NCBI RefSeq assembly: GCF_947496195.1
Contig: NZ_CANMBY010000001.1
Location: 434,001 to 498,000, forward strand
Direction: 5' to 3'
DNA: 64,000 bases
Source: an uncultured Polaribacter sp.
Lineage (GTDB): Bacteria; Bacteroidota; Bacteroidia; Flavobacteriales; Flavobacteriaceae
In this document: in pieces, positions 52,665 through 60,718 of the stretch
How positions within the stretch are numbered: position 1 is the first letter of the stretch
Layout: each line of letters starts with the position of its first letter
The notes under the pieces: model-generated
Told to the model about the DNA's origin: nothing
What the model saw: only the letters and a program-made list of their open reading frames with translations
Databases searched by the model: none
Position numbers and translations under genes: made by a program

Positions 52665-53822
52665 TTATTCTAACCAAGATTTATAATAATCTTCGTCAGC
52701 AATTTTCATAGCTTCTTCTGTAACCTGTAAAGGCTTAAACGTATCTACCATAACAGCTAATTCTTCTGTTACAGTTTCTCCAATACTTCTTTCTGTAGCT
52801 CCTGGATGTGGACCATGAGGTATACCTGCAGGATGCAGAGAAATATGACCAGCTTCAATATCGTTTCTGCTCATAAAATCTCCATCAACATAATATAATA
52901 CCTCATCTGAATCTATGTTACTATGATTGTATGGAGCAGGAATTGAGTTTGGATGGTAATCGTACAAACGAGGTACAAAACTACAAATAACAAAAGCTGA
53001 TGTTTCAAAAGTTTGATGCACTGGAGGTGGCTGATGAATTCTACCTGTTATAGGTTCAAAATCATGAATTGAAAATGCATATGGAAAATTATATCCATCA
53101 TAACCTACCACATCAAAAGGATGTGAGGCATATACCATTTCTATAATTTCTCCTTGCTTTTTGACTTTAATTAAGAAATCACCTAATTCATCATAAGTTT
53201 CTAATTCTTCTGGTCTTCTTAAATCACGCTCACAAAAAGGTGAATGTTCTAATAACTGTCCAAACCAATTTCTATAACGTTTTGGGGTATAGACTGGATG
53301 ATAAGATTCTACAATAAACAATCTATTGTTGTCATCATCAAAATCTAATTTATAGATGATTCCACGTGGAATTACTAAATAATCTCCATATTTAAAATCG
53401 ATATTACCCAACATTGTACGTAATTTTCCTGTTCCTTTATGAATGAAAATTACCTCATCTGCATCTGTGTTTTTATAAAAATAATCTTTTGTAGATTCTT
53501 TAGGAGCAGCAAGAATAATATTACAATCTGAGTTTGTAAGTACTACTTTTCTACTTTCTAAATAATCATTTTCTGGCTTTACTTGAAAACCTCTTAAACG
53601 ATAAGATTGAATATTATTAGCTTTTGCAATTTTTGGTTTTACTGAATATTGTTTTCTAATTTCTTTAACCATAGTTGGTCTATGCTCATGATAGCTGTTG
53701 GTTGACATTCCATCAAAACCAATAGTACCAAAGAGTTGTTCGTAATAAAGACTCCCATCTTTTTTACGAAACTGTGTATGTCTTTTAGGTGGAATTTTTC
53801 CTAATTTATGATAAAAAGGCAT
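52665..53822 (-). CDS. hmgA: Homogentisate 1,2-dioxygenase
   Basis: 385 residues. It opens homogentisate to maleylacetoacetate, the step after HppD. The motifs are PKRHTQFRK, STNSYHEHRPT, IHKGTGKLRTMLG, PAPYNHSNIDSDEVLYYVDG and HPAGIPHGPHPG, the last carrying metal-binding His. A -7-like element (TATCTTTG, 54008-54001) lies 179 bases upstream, so the leader would be about 170 bases. Confidence 0.96.
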   Translation of the reverse strand: MPFYHKLGKIPPKRHTQFRKKDGSLYYEQLFGTIGFDGMSTNSYHEHRPTMVKEIRKQYSVKPKIAKANNIQSYRLRGFQVKPENDYLESRKVVLTNSDCNIILAAPKESTKDYFYKNTDADEVIFIHKGTGKLRTMLGNIDFKYGDYLVIPRGIIYKLDFDDDNNRLFIVESYHPVYTPKRYRNWFGQLLEHSPFCERDLRRPEELETYDELGDFLIKVKKQGEIIEMVYASHPFDVVGYDGYNFPYAFSIHDFEPITGRIHQPPPVHQTFETSAFVICSFVPRLYDYHPNSIPAPYNHSNIDSDEVLYYVDGDFMSRNDIEAGHISLHPAGIPHGPHPGATERSIGETVTEELAVMVDTFKPLQVTEEAMKIADEDYYKSWLE

Positions 53823-54000
53823 CTTGTTAATGTATTAATGAGTTAATAAAATAATGTAGGTATTTTTTATTTAATATTAATAGCTACATTTTTACATTTG
53901 AAAATTGATACATTAATCCATTATTCTGGATTACGTTTGATTAAGTATTTTAAATAAGTAAGTAATTCTAAATACATTTCAATCGTTTTCGTTGTTATTA

Positions 54001-54008
54001 CAAAGATA
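54001..54008 (-). promoter_or_regulatory. Candidate -7 element of the hmgA operon
   Basis: The minus strand reads TATCTTTG, an exact TAnnTTTG match, without a clear -33 TTG. The 275-base gap 53823-54097 also holds the ferritin terminator and otherwise nothing I can name. Confidence 0.4.
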
Positions 54009-54050
54009 CAAAAAGTCCCTCAGAAAGCATTACTAAGATATTGACATAAA

Positions 54051-54080
54051 AAAAGCCGAAACAATTTTGTTTCGGCTTTT
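54051..54080 (-). terminator. Terminator after the ferritin gene
   Basis: A 12-base stem (AAAAGCCGAAAC at 54051-54062, complement at 54069-54080) with loop AATTTT and a U-run in the minus transcript. Confidence 0.88.
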
Positions 54081-54097
54081 AAATTTTTTAATTAATA

Positions 54098-54604
54098 TTA
54101 CTCTGTAGGTAATCTTTCATCAATCATTTTTAATGGCATGTCTCCCATTAAATCAAACACATCTAAAATACTTCTAACAGTATCTTCTTCTTCTACTTGC
54201 TCATTTACAAACCATTGTAAAAATACTTCAGAAGCATAATCATTTTTGCTTCTTGCTTTACTAAAACATTTGTAGATAGATTGCGTAACTCCAATTTCTT
54301 GGTCTAAAGACTTTTCGTAAATTTCTCTTAAACTTTCGAAATCATTATTTACTTCTGGTACTGCAGGTGATATTGCTGCTCCTCCAGCATCATTTATAAA
54401 ATTAAATATTTTCATTCCATGAGCTCTTTCCTCTTCAGCTTGCTTGTAGAAAAAAGCTTTACTATTTAACAATTCTCTTTGATCACACCAAGAAGCCATT
54501 GCTAAATAAGAGGCAGATGCATGCATTTCTAACGCAACTTGTTCGTTTAAAGCATCCATTACTTCTGGATGAATTGTCATTTGTCTTCTTATTGCTGTCT
54601 TCAT
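54098..54604 (-). CDS. ftnA: Ferritin (bacterial non-haem)
   Basis: 168 residues. The ferroxidase residues lie in NEQVALEMHASASY (Glu near 20-26), AEEERAHGMKIFNFI (Glu and His near 56-63) and further Glu/Gln in the third and fourth helices (NEQVEEEDT). The length and helices fit bacterial FtnA, storing iron as mineral. A -7-like element TATTTTTG lies at 54632-54625. It is a single-gene unit with its own terminator. Confidence 0.93.
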   Translation of the reverse strand: MKTAIRRQMTIHPEVMDALNEQVALEMHASASYLAMASWCDQRELLNSKAFFYKQAEEERAHGMKIFNFINDAGGAAISPAVPEVNNDFESLREIYEKSLDQEIGVTQSIYKCFSKARSKNDYASEVFLQWFVNEQVEEEDTVRSILDVFDLMGDMPLKMIDERLPTE

Positions 54605-54624
54605 AATTATAGGTTTTAATTATA

Positions 54625-54632
54625 CAAAAATA
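54625..54632 (-). promoter_or_regulatory. Candidate -7 element of the ferritin gene
   Basis: The minus strand reads TATTTTTG, 21 bases before the ATG. No -33 TTG is evident. Confidence 0.4.
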
Positions 54633-54712
54633 CACTAAATACAGTTTATATCTATACTGATTTAGAAATTTAAAGCTAATCTAAATAAAAGGAGATAGTT
54701 ATAGTTAGATAA

Positions 54713-55000
54713 CTAATAATGATAGAAACAAAGAGAAATCTCTTCTTTTAAATCTAATAATTTAGGAATTTCTAAAAACACCAAATGTTTTCTGTCTGCA
54801 ATAAACAAAAGAACAAAATTTTCATTTTGAATGATGTTCTCTAAATTTTCTGGTAAAGTAATCTCATTAATTTTATTGCGTAAGTGCAATAATTGAGGAA
54901 ATGTAAGCTTCATTTTCTTATCACCTATCGTTAGTTGATAGTGACAAAAAGTTACATGCTGTAATTGTATATTAAATTGTATGTCTGTAAATACATTCAC
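54713..55000 (-). CDS. Small hypothetical protein
   Basis: 95 residues, opened by GTG at 54998-55000. The -7-like element TATTTTTG at 55012-55005 would start transcription almost on this GTG, giving a leaderless or near-leaderless mRNA. No signal peptide or membrane segment. The sequence (HVTFCHYQLTIGDKKMKLTF, LLDLKEEISLCFYHY) matches nothing I recognise. It lies between fnr and ferritin genes and could be involved in iron or redox metabolism by position only. Confidence 0.6.
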   Translation of the reverse strand: MNVFTDIQFNIQLQHVTFCHYQLTIGDKKMKLTFPQLLHLRNKINEITLPENLENIIQNENFVLLFIADRKHLVFLEIPKLLDLKEEISLCFYHY

Positions 55001-55004
55001 AGTA

Positions 55005-55012
55005 CAAAAATA
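55005..55012 (-). promoter_or_regulatory. -7 element of the 95-residue gene
   Basis: TATTTTTG on the minus strand, only 4 bases before the GTG start codon, so the transcript would be leaderless or nearly so. Confidence 0.4.
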
Positions 55013-55061
55013 ACTATTTATTTAGAATAAATAAAAATAAAATTATGAGAAAATTGAAAAT

Positions 55062-56117
55062 CTACTCAATCTTTTTAATGACTGCTTTTGGTGCTTCTTT
55101 TTTAGTGCCATCAAAACCTTCTACACCACCAACAGTTGTGTATTTCATTACGTACTTTTTATCTGGAAAAATACGTTTATACGCGCTTTGACACATTAAA
55201 GTAGCTTCATGAAAACCACATAGAATCAATTTTAATTTTCCTGGATAAGTGTTTACATCACCTATTGCATAAATGCCTGGAACATTGGTTTGATAATCTA
55301 AAGAATTATTCACTTTAATAGCATTCTTCTCAATTTCTAATCCCCAATTTGCAATTGGACCAAGTTTTGGAGATAAGCCAAAAAGTGGTATAAAATGATC
55401 TGTTTCTATAGTAAAAGGATCAGTACCATTTTGTACAACAGAAACTCCTTCAACTTTATTGGTACCAACAATTCCTTTAACTTCTGCAGGAGTTATTAAT
55501 TTAATTTTACCTGCGTCTTTTAATTCTTGCACTTTATCTACAGAATCTAAAGCACCTCTGAATTCGTTTCTTCTATGAATTAAAGTAACTTCTGACGCAA
55601 CATCAGTTAAGAAAATAGACCAGTCTAAAGCAGAGTCTCCTCCACCAGCAATAACTACCCTTTTGTTCCTATAAATTTCTGGATCTTTAATGATATACTC
55701 AACTCCTTTGTCTTCAAATTCTGATATATTAGAAATAGGTGGTTTTCTAGGTTCGAAACTTCCTAAACCACCAGCAATTGCAACAACTTTTGCATGATGC
55801 TTGGTACCTTTATTTGTTGTTACTATAAATGTACCATCTTCTTGTTTATCAATAGTATCTGCTCTTTCTCCAAGCGTAAACCCTGGTTCAAATTGCTTAA
55901 TTTGTTCCATCAATTTATCAGTTAAATCACCTGCCAAAATCTCTGGATAAGCAGGAATATCATAAATGGGTTTCTTTGGATAAATCTCTGAACATTGACC
56001 TCCTGCTTGAGGCAAAGCATCAATTAAATGGCATCTTAGTTTTAATAAACCTGCTTCAAAAACAGTAAATAATCCTGTTGGTCCTGCACCAATAATAAGT
56101 ATATCTGTTGTAATCAT
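55062..56117 (-). CDS. Ferredoxin-NADP reductase, thioredoxin-reductase-like
   Basis: 351 residues. FAD motif GAGPTGLFTVFEAG (about 10-23), NADPH motif AGGGDSALDW (about 157-166) and the C-terminal FAD motif YAIGDVNTYPGKLK. The disulfide CxxC of thioredoxin reductases is absent, which marks the FNR (YumC) type. It would pass electrons between NADPH and ferredoxin. The upstream neighbours are the NifU-like and Mrp Fe-S genes, in the same direction. Confidence 0.9.
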   Translation of the reverse strand: MITTDILIIGAGPTGLFTVFEAGLLKLRCHLIDALPQAGGQCSEIYPKKPIYDIPAYPEILAGDLTDKLMEQIKQFEPGFTLGERADTIDKQEDGTFIVTTNKGTKHHAKVVAIAGGLGSFEPRKPPISNISEFEDKGVEYIIKDPEIYRNKRVVIAGGGDSALDWSIFLTDVASEVTLIHRRNEFRGALDSVDKVQELKDAGKIKLITPAEVKGIVGTNKVEGVSVVQNGTDPFTIETDHFIPLFGLSPKLGPIANWGLEIEKNAIKVNNSLDYQTNVPGIYAIGDVNTYPGKLKLILCGFHEATLMCQSAYKRIFPDKKYVMKYTTVGGVEGFDGTKKEAPKAVIKKIE

Positions 56118-56181
56118 TCTAACAAAAAATGTAACGCAAAATTAATTTGTTGAAGTTTTTTAAAAACTGATTTTTATCAGT

Positions 56182-56418
56182 TTAAGCTACGTTAATAACC
56201 TCCTCTATTTGTGGAGCATATTTTTTAATTGTAGCTTCTACACCGTTTTTTAAAGTCATTTGATTTACTGAACAACCTGTACAAGCACCTTCTAATTGTA
56301 CTTTTACAATGGTGTCTTCTATAGATAAAAGTTTAATATTTCCTCCATCACTCATTAAAAAAGGACGAATTTCATCTAATGCTTTTTCTACATTACTGTG
56401 TATTTCTTGTGATGTCAT
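56182..56418 (-). CDS. NifU-like C-terminal-domain Fe-S protein
   Basis: 78 residues, a stand-alone NifU C-terminal domain. C46 and C49 in the CTGC motif bind or transfer an Fe-S cluster. It starts 3 bases after the Mrp gene's stop, so the pair is co-translated. It likely acts as scaffold or carrier alongside Mrp. Confidence 0.92.
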   Translation of the reverse strand: MTSQEIHSNVEKALDEIRPFLMSDGGNIKLLSIEDTIVKVQLEGACTGCSVNQMTLKNGVEATIKKYAPQIEEVINVA

Positions 56419-56421
56419 AAT

Positions 56422-57561
56422 TTATTTTTTTACTGCACTACAACCACTCATTGTTGTTATTCTTACAACCTCTGTTGGTGGTAAATTTGCATTTCTTTTT
56501 AATAATTCTGATACCATCTCTTTAGTAATCTCATTAAAAGATTTTTCTAAAACAGTACCTTCTTGTAAAGCAACTGGGTGACCTACATCACCAGCTTCAC
56601 GAATACTTTGTACTAATGGTATTTCTCCTAAAAATTTAGTATTAATATCTTCTGCCAAATTTTTAGCTCCATCTTTTCCAAAGATATAATATTTATTGTT
56701 TGGTAATTCTTCTGGTGTAAAATATGCCATATTTTCTACAATACCTAAAACTGGTACTTTAATAGAATCTTGCTGAAACATAGCTACACCTTTTTTTGCA
56801 TCTGCTAAAGCAATATTTTGCGGAGTAGAAACCACTACTGCTCCATTTATTGGTAAAGCTTGTACTATAGACAAATGCACATCACCTGTTCCTGGAGGTA
56901 AATCAATTAAAAGAAAATCTAACTCTCCCCAAGCACTATCAAATATTAATTGCTTTAATGCTTTAGAAGCCATAGGTCCTCTCCAAATTACTGCCTGATC
57001 TGGATTTGTAAAAAATCCTAAAGACAATAATTTTACCCCATAATTCTCTATTGGCTTCATTTTTGAGCGTCCATCAACATTTACAGAAAGTGGTCTTGCT
57101 TTTTCAACATCGAACATAATATGTTGAGAAGGTCCATATACATCTGCATCTAAAACACCTACACTAAAACCCATTTTAGCTAAAGAAATAGCAACATTAG
57201 AAGTTATTGTAGATTTACCTACACCTCCTTTGCCAGAAGCTACTGCTATAATGTTTTTTATATTTGGAATTTCTTTTCCGCGAATTAAATTAGGGTCTTC
57301 TTTAGGTGCAGCTTTTTCAACTTTTACATTCACTTTTACATCAATCTTTTGATGCACTTTATCGTGAATAGCTTTCATTATTTCTACTTCAACTTTCTTT
57401 TTTGCTTGTAAAGACGGATTAGAAATTACTACATCTACAATTACTTCGTCTCCAAAAACAACAATGTTCTTAACATTATTATTTTCAACTAAACTTTTGC
57501 CTTCTCCAGGAGCTGTAATTGTTTCTAAAGCCTTATTTATATCTTGTTTTGTAAAACTCAT
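56422..57561 (-). CDS. Mrp/ApbC-family Fe-S cluster carrier ATPase
   Basis: 379 residues. Residues 1-90 form a MIP18 (DUF59)-like domain. The deviant Walker A ASGKGGVGKST is near 108-118 and begins a P-loop ATPase domain with LLIDLPPGTGDVHLS (Walker B region). The usual C-terminal CxxC is not obvious. It would deliver Fe-S clusters to apoproteins. A -7-like element TATCTTTG is at 57603-57596, and a TAGA tandem repeat lies further upstream. Confidence 0.9.
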   Translation of the reverse strand: MSFTKQDINKALETITAPGEGKSLVENNNVKNIVVFGDEVIVDVVISNPSLQAKKKVEVEIMKAIHDKVHQKIDVKVNVKVEKAAPKEDPNLIRGKEIPNIKNIIAVASGKGGVGKSTITSNVAISLAKMGFSVGVLDADVYGPSQHIMFDVEKARPLSVNVDGRSKMKPIENYGVKLLSLGFFTNPDQAVIWRGPMASKALKQLIFDSAWGELDFLLIDLPPGTGDVHLSIVQALPINGAVVVSTPQNIALADAKKGVAMFQQDSIKVPVLGIVENMAYFTPEELPNNKYYIFGKDGAKNLAEDINTKFLGEIPLVQSIREAGDVGHPVALQEGTVLEKSFNEITKEMVSELLKRNANLPPTEVVRITTMSGCSAVKK

Positions 57562-57595
57562 TTTATAAAAGATTATTTTTATTTAATCTAGATTG

Positions 57596-57603
57596 CAAAG
57601 ATA
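57596..57603 (-). promoter_or_regulatory. Candidate -7 element of the mrp operon
   Basis: The minus strand reads TATCTTTG, 35 bases before the ATG. No -33 TTG; the TAGA tract at 57649-57670 begins 45 bases further upstream. Confidence 0.45.
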
Positions 57604-57648
57604 CAGCTTACATCTTATAAAATAAAGCTAATAAATTGTGAAAACTTA

Positions 57649-57670
57649 TAGATAGATAGATAGATAGATA
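57649..57670. repeat. TAGA tetranucleotide tandem repeat (5.5 copies)
   Basis: 22 bases of exact TAGA repeats between the alkyltransferase-like gene (8 bases beyond its stop) and the mrp promoter region. Such tracts can change length by slippage. It is not in a coding sequence. Confidence 0.9.
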
Positions 57671-57678
57671 AGTGTAGT

Positions 57679-58014
57679 TTATTTTAATTCTTCTGAAGGG
57701 TTCCAAAAGACTTTATCTAAATCTTGAATTTGATTATCGATCACAACAATCCCTTCATTTTCTAACAATTGTTGCATTAAATTAGTACCATCAAAATGAT
57801 GCTTACCTGTTAACAATCCTTTTCTATTAACAACTCTATGTGCAGGAACTTCAATTTCTTGATTGTGAGAATTATTCATAGCCCAACCTACCATTCTTGC
57901 AGATCTTACAGCTCCTAAATGCTTTGCTATAGCTCCATAACTGGTTACTCTACCAAAAGGAATTTGGCGAGCCACATCATAAACTTTTTCGAAAAAGTTT
58001 TCAGATTTTTTCAT
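57679..58014 (-). CDS. Alkyltransferase-like protein (ATL), catalytic Cys replaced by Ala
   Basis: 111 residues. The fold is that of O6-alkylguanine-DNA alkyltransferase (PFGRVTSYGAIAKHLG; RSARMVGWAMNN; arginine finger R near 40). The active motif PCHRV reads P57-A58-H59-R60-V61, with the GCA codon at 57841-57843. ATLs such as E. coli YbaZ (PWHRV) bind alkylated guanine and hand it to excision repair; uvrC is 36 kb away in this window. Confidence 0.93.
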   Translation of the reverse strand: MKKSENFFEKVYDVARQIPFGRVTSYGAIAKHLGAVRSARMVGWAMNNSHNQEIEVPAHRVVNRKGLLTGKHHFDGTNLMQQLLENEGIVVIDNQIQDLDKVFWNPSEELK

Positions 58015-58068
58015 GCAGTGAATATAGAAAGATTTTCAGAATCTTTATTTAAACCCTAATTTGAGTTT

Positions 58069-58740
58069 TTAATAGTTTAATCTGAATTTGATATAAGTAA
58101 TTGCTTTATCTACAGCTAAATACTGGTTCTCGTAAAAAGTTTGAATTTCTGTAACTTCTTTTGGTGCTCCAGAGTTATGATAGACATTATGATTAGCATA
58201 TAACACCTCATGTCCTTCACCATGCAATAAACCTAAAGTATAGCCATGCATAAATTCTGAATCTGTTTTTAAATTGATAATACCATCTTCTTTTAAGACA
58301 TTAAAATATCTTTTTAAAAACGTAGTATTCGTCATTCTATGTTTTGTGCGTTGGTATTTTATTTGAGGATCAGGAAAAGTTATCCAAATTTCAGAAATTT
58401 CATTTGCTGCAAAAATGTAATCTACCAACTCTATTTGTGTTCTTACAAAAGCAACGTTTGGTAGATTTTCTTCTATAGCTGTTTTAGCTCCCCTCCAAAA
58501 GCGAGCTCCTTTTATATCTATACCAATGTAATTTTTATCAGGATTTTGTCTTGCTAATGCAACTGTATATTCACCTTTTCCACAGCCTAGCTCAACAATA
58601 AGTGGATTATTGTTACCAAAAAAAGAATGCCATTTACCTTTATGAGAAAAGTTATTTAAAACTTCGTCTCTTGTAGGCTGAATGACATTTTTAAACGTTT
58701 CGTTTTCTTGAAAACGTTTTAATTTATTTTTACTTCCCAA
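58069..58740 (-). CDS. trmB: tRNA (guanine-N7)-methyltransferase
   Basis: 223 residues. The SAM motif VELGCGKGEYTVALARQNP (about 49-67), YIGIDIKGARFWRGAK and the class-typical ITFPDPQIKYQRTKHRMT identify TrmB, which makes m7G46 in tRNA. It is 12 bases downstream of the 73-residue membrane-protein gene. Confidence 0.96.
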   Translation of the reverse strand: MGSKNKLKRFQENETFKNVIQPTRDEVLNNFSHKGKWHSFFGNNNPLIVELGCGKGEYTVALARQNPDKNYIGIDIKGARFWRGAKTAIEENLPNVAFVRTQIELVDYIFAANEISEIWITFPDPQIKYQRTKHRMTNTTFLKRYFNVLKEDGIINLKTDSEFMHGYTLGLLHGEGHEVLYANHNVYHNSGAPKEVTEIQTFYENQYLAVDKAITYIKFRLNY

Positions 58741-58752
58741 AATGTATGGAAA

Positions 58753-58974
58753 TTAAGCTCTATCTTCTGTTCCTTCGTCTAAGAAACGCTTAGATTCTTT
58801 CATCCAATAAGCGAAAAGAACTATTAAAACAACTAAGAAAAGCCAGTTAATTATATTTGAAGTCCACCAACCAAACTCTGCAGTTGCTAATTGCAATCTT
58901 AACCATTGAAAAGGTAGAAATAAAATATCTGTGAATAAACTACCAATCCATCTAAAAATATTGCTTGCTATCAT
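58753..58974 (-). CDS. Small conserved membrane protein (DUF6341-like)
   Basis: 73 residues with an amphipathic, Trp-rich N-terminal half (about 7-40) and one clear membrane segment (about 42-60), ending in a charged tail. From memory a small flavobacterial family near upp is called DUF6341; I am only moderately sure. It starts back-to-back with the 309-residue membrane protein gene. A -7-like TATTTTTG lies at 59003-58996. Confidence 0.7.
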   Translation of the reverse strand: MIASNIFRWIGSLFTDILFLPFQWLRLQLATAEFGWWTSNIINWLFLVVLIVLFAYWMKESKRFLDEGTEDRA

Positions 58975-58995
58975 AACTTAATTATATTTACACTG

Positions 58996-59003
58996 CAAAA
59001 ATA
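58996..59003 (-). promoter_or_regulatory. Candidate -7 element of the 73-residue gene and trmB
   Basis: TATTTTTG on the minus strand, 22 bases before the ATG. Confidence 0.4.
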
Positions 59004-59015
59004 ACAAAAGAAATA

Positions 59016-59945
59016 ATGTTAGCCAATTTTTTAAACAAATCTAAACCTATCATTTTTATTGGAATCTTAATTCTTTTTTTTTGTGTACTTACTGTAACTT
59101 TAATATTTGGTTCATTTACTGCTAAAACCTTTAGTTCTATTATCTTAGAAAGTATTGTCTTTCTCTTTTTTTTCTTGTTTATCTTTTTTCTATTCAACTT
59201 TATTACCAAGAAAAACGGATTAACTTTCGATAATTCTTACGCTTTTTTCATTTTCATAATTTTATCAATAAGCATATTACCATATTTACAAGATATAAAC
59301 ATGTTGTTTTTAACAGCAATTTATTTATTAATTGTTAGAAAAATTTACAGTCTTAGGTCAAATAAATCAATTTTAGAGAAAATTTATGATGCTAGTTTTT
59401 GGCTAGGCATTTTTTTTATTTTTAACCCAATTTCATTGATTTTTATATTACTGATTTATGCTGCAATTTATTTACATAAAAAACTAACAATAAATACTCT
59501 TGTAATACCAATAATTGGTTTTGCAACACCTTTAATTATCTATTTTTCATATTTATTCTGGTTTGATCAAACTGAAGTTTTTTTTGACTTATTTCAGTTT
59601 AAAATAGATTTATCTCTTAATAACTTAATTGAACCAAACCTTATCTTTTTTGCTTTAATTATTGCTTTATTAACTTTTATTTTTATGATTTATAAATCTA
59701 GAACCACGCTATCAATTAATAACACTTTTAAAAGAAGTTGGATTTTAATAATATTAAACCTATTTGTAGCTTTTTTGTTTGTGTTGTTATTGAACCAAAA
59801 AACCACTGGTGATTTAATTTACTTATTTTTTCCTGTAGCTATAATTATTGCAAATGGAGTTGAGCTAATTGAGAAAAAGATAATAAAAGACAGTATCTTA
59901 TACATTCTTTTTATAGGATGTTTTTTAGTGAGATTTGTTTTATAA
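59016..59945 (+). CDS. Integral membrane protein (DUF6427-like)
   Basis: 309 residues with about eight to ten membrane segments and very high Ile/Leu/Phe content. It resembles, from memory, the DUF6427 proteins found beside upp in flavobacteria. The function is unknown. Its stop overlaps the convergent upp gene by 6 bases. Confidence 0.75.
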   Translation: MLANFLNKSKPIIFIGILILFFCVLTVTLIFGSFTAKTFSSIILESIVFLFFFLFIFFLFNFITKKNGLTFDNSYAFFIFIILSISILPYLQDINMLFLTAIYLLIVRKIYSLRSNKSILEKIYDASFWLGIFFIFNPISLIFILLIYAAIYLHKKLTINTLVIPIIGFATPLIIYFSYLFWFDQTEVFFDLFQFKIDLSLNNLIEPNLIFFALIIALLTFIFMIYKSRTTLSINNTFKRSWILIILNLFVAFLFVLLLNQKTTGDLIYLFFPVAIIIANGVELIEKKIIKDSILYILFIGCFLVRFVL

Positions 59946-60593
59946 TTTTTCTCCAAAAGCTAAATCTCCTGCATCTCCTAAACCAGGAACTATATACCCT
60001 TTATCATTTAAATTATCGTCTATAGTTGCAATCCATAAATGAGTGTTTTTAGGAAAATGCTTTTCAATAAATGCTATCCCTTCTTTAGAACCAATTACAG
60101 AAACAATATGTAATTCTTTAGGAATACCATTCTTTTTAATTGCCTCATAAACTGCCACCAAAGATTGACCTGTTGCCAACATTGGATCTGCTATAAATAA
60201 TGTTTTACCTTCAATTTTTGGTGAAGCAAAATACTCTACAACTATCTCAAAATCATTAGAGTTTTTTGTGTGTTTTCTAAAAGCAGAAATAAAAGCATTT
60301 TCTGCATCATCAAAATAATTTAACAACCCTTGATGTAAAGGTAAACCTGCTCTTAAAATTGAACAAAGCACAATATTATTATAAGATAATTGTTGTTTCT
60401 TTTTACCTAAAGGTGTCTCTACATAAAAACTAGTATACGATAATTTCTTACTTAATTCGTAACCTAAAATCTCACCTATTCTTTCTATATTTCTTCTAAA
60501 ACGAAGAGAGTCTTTTTGAATATTCTTATCTCTAATTTCAGATATAAATTTATTTAAAATAGAGTTTTCTTCAGATATATGATGAACAATCAT
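59940..60593 (-). CDS. upp: Uracil phosphoribosyltransferase
   Basis: 217 residues. It salvages uracil to UMP. The PRPP-binding motif is LFIADPMLATGQSL, with the upstream LCSILRAGLPLHQGL and the C-terminal uracil site IVPGLGDAGDLAFG. Length and motifs are typical for Upp. Confidence 0.96.
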   Translation of the reverse strand: MIVHHISEENSILNKFISEIRDKNIQKDSLRFRRNIERIGEILGYELSKKLSYTSFYVETPLGKKKQQLSYNNIVLCSILRAGLPLHQGLLNYFDDAENAFISAFRKHTKNSNDFEIVVEYFASPKIEGKTLFIADPMLATGQSLVAVYEAIKKNGIPKELHIVSVIGSKEGIAFIEKHFPKNTHLWIATIDDNLNDKGYIVPGLGDAGDLAFGEKL

Positions 60594-60686
60594 TTGTTTT
60601 TTTATTTTGTATTTCGATGTAAAATACTAAAATTATAAACTTCAAAAACATAGAAGCAGTTTAAATTCATCAACAAAATAAAAAGT

Positions 60687-60694
60687 TATCTTTG
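60687..60694 (+). promoter_or_regulatory. -7 element of the yicC-gmk-nadD operon
   Basis: TATCTTTG on the plus strand, an exact TAnnTTTG match 24 bases before the yicC ATG. No clear -33 TTG. Confidence 0.5.
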
Positions 60695-60718
60695 TTGCTC
60701 ATTTAAAATAGTGATTGT

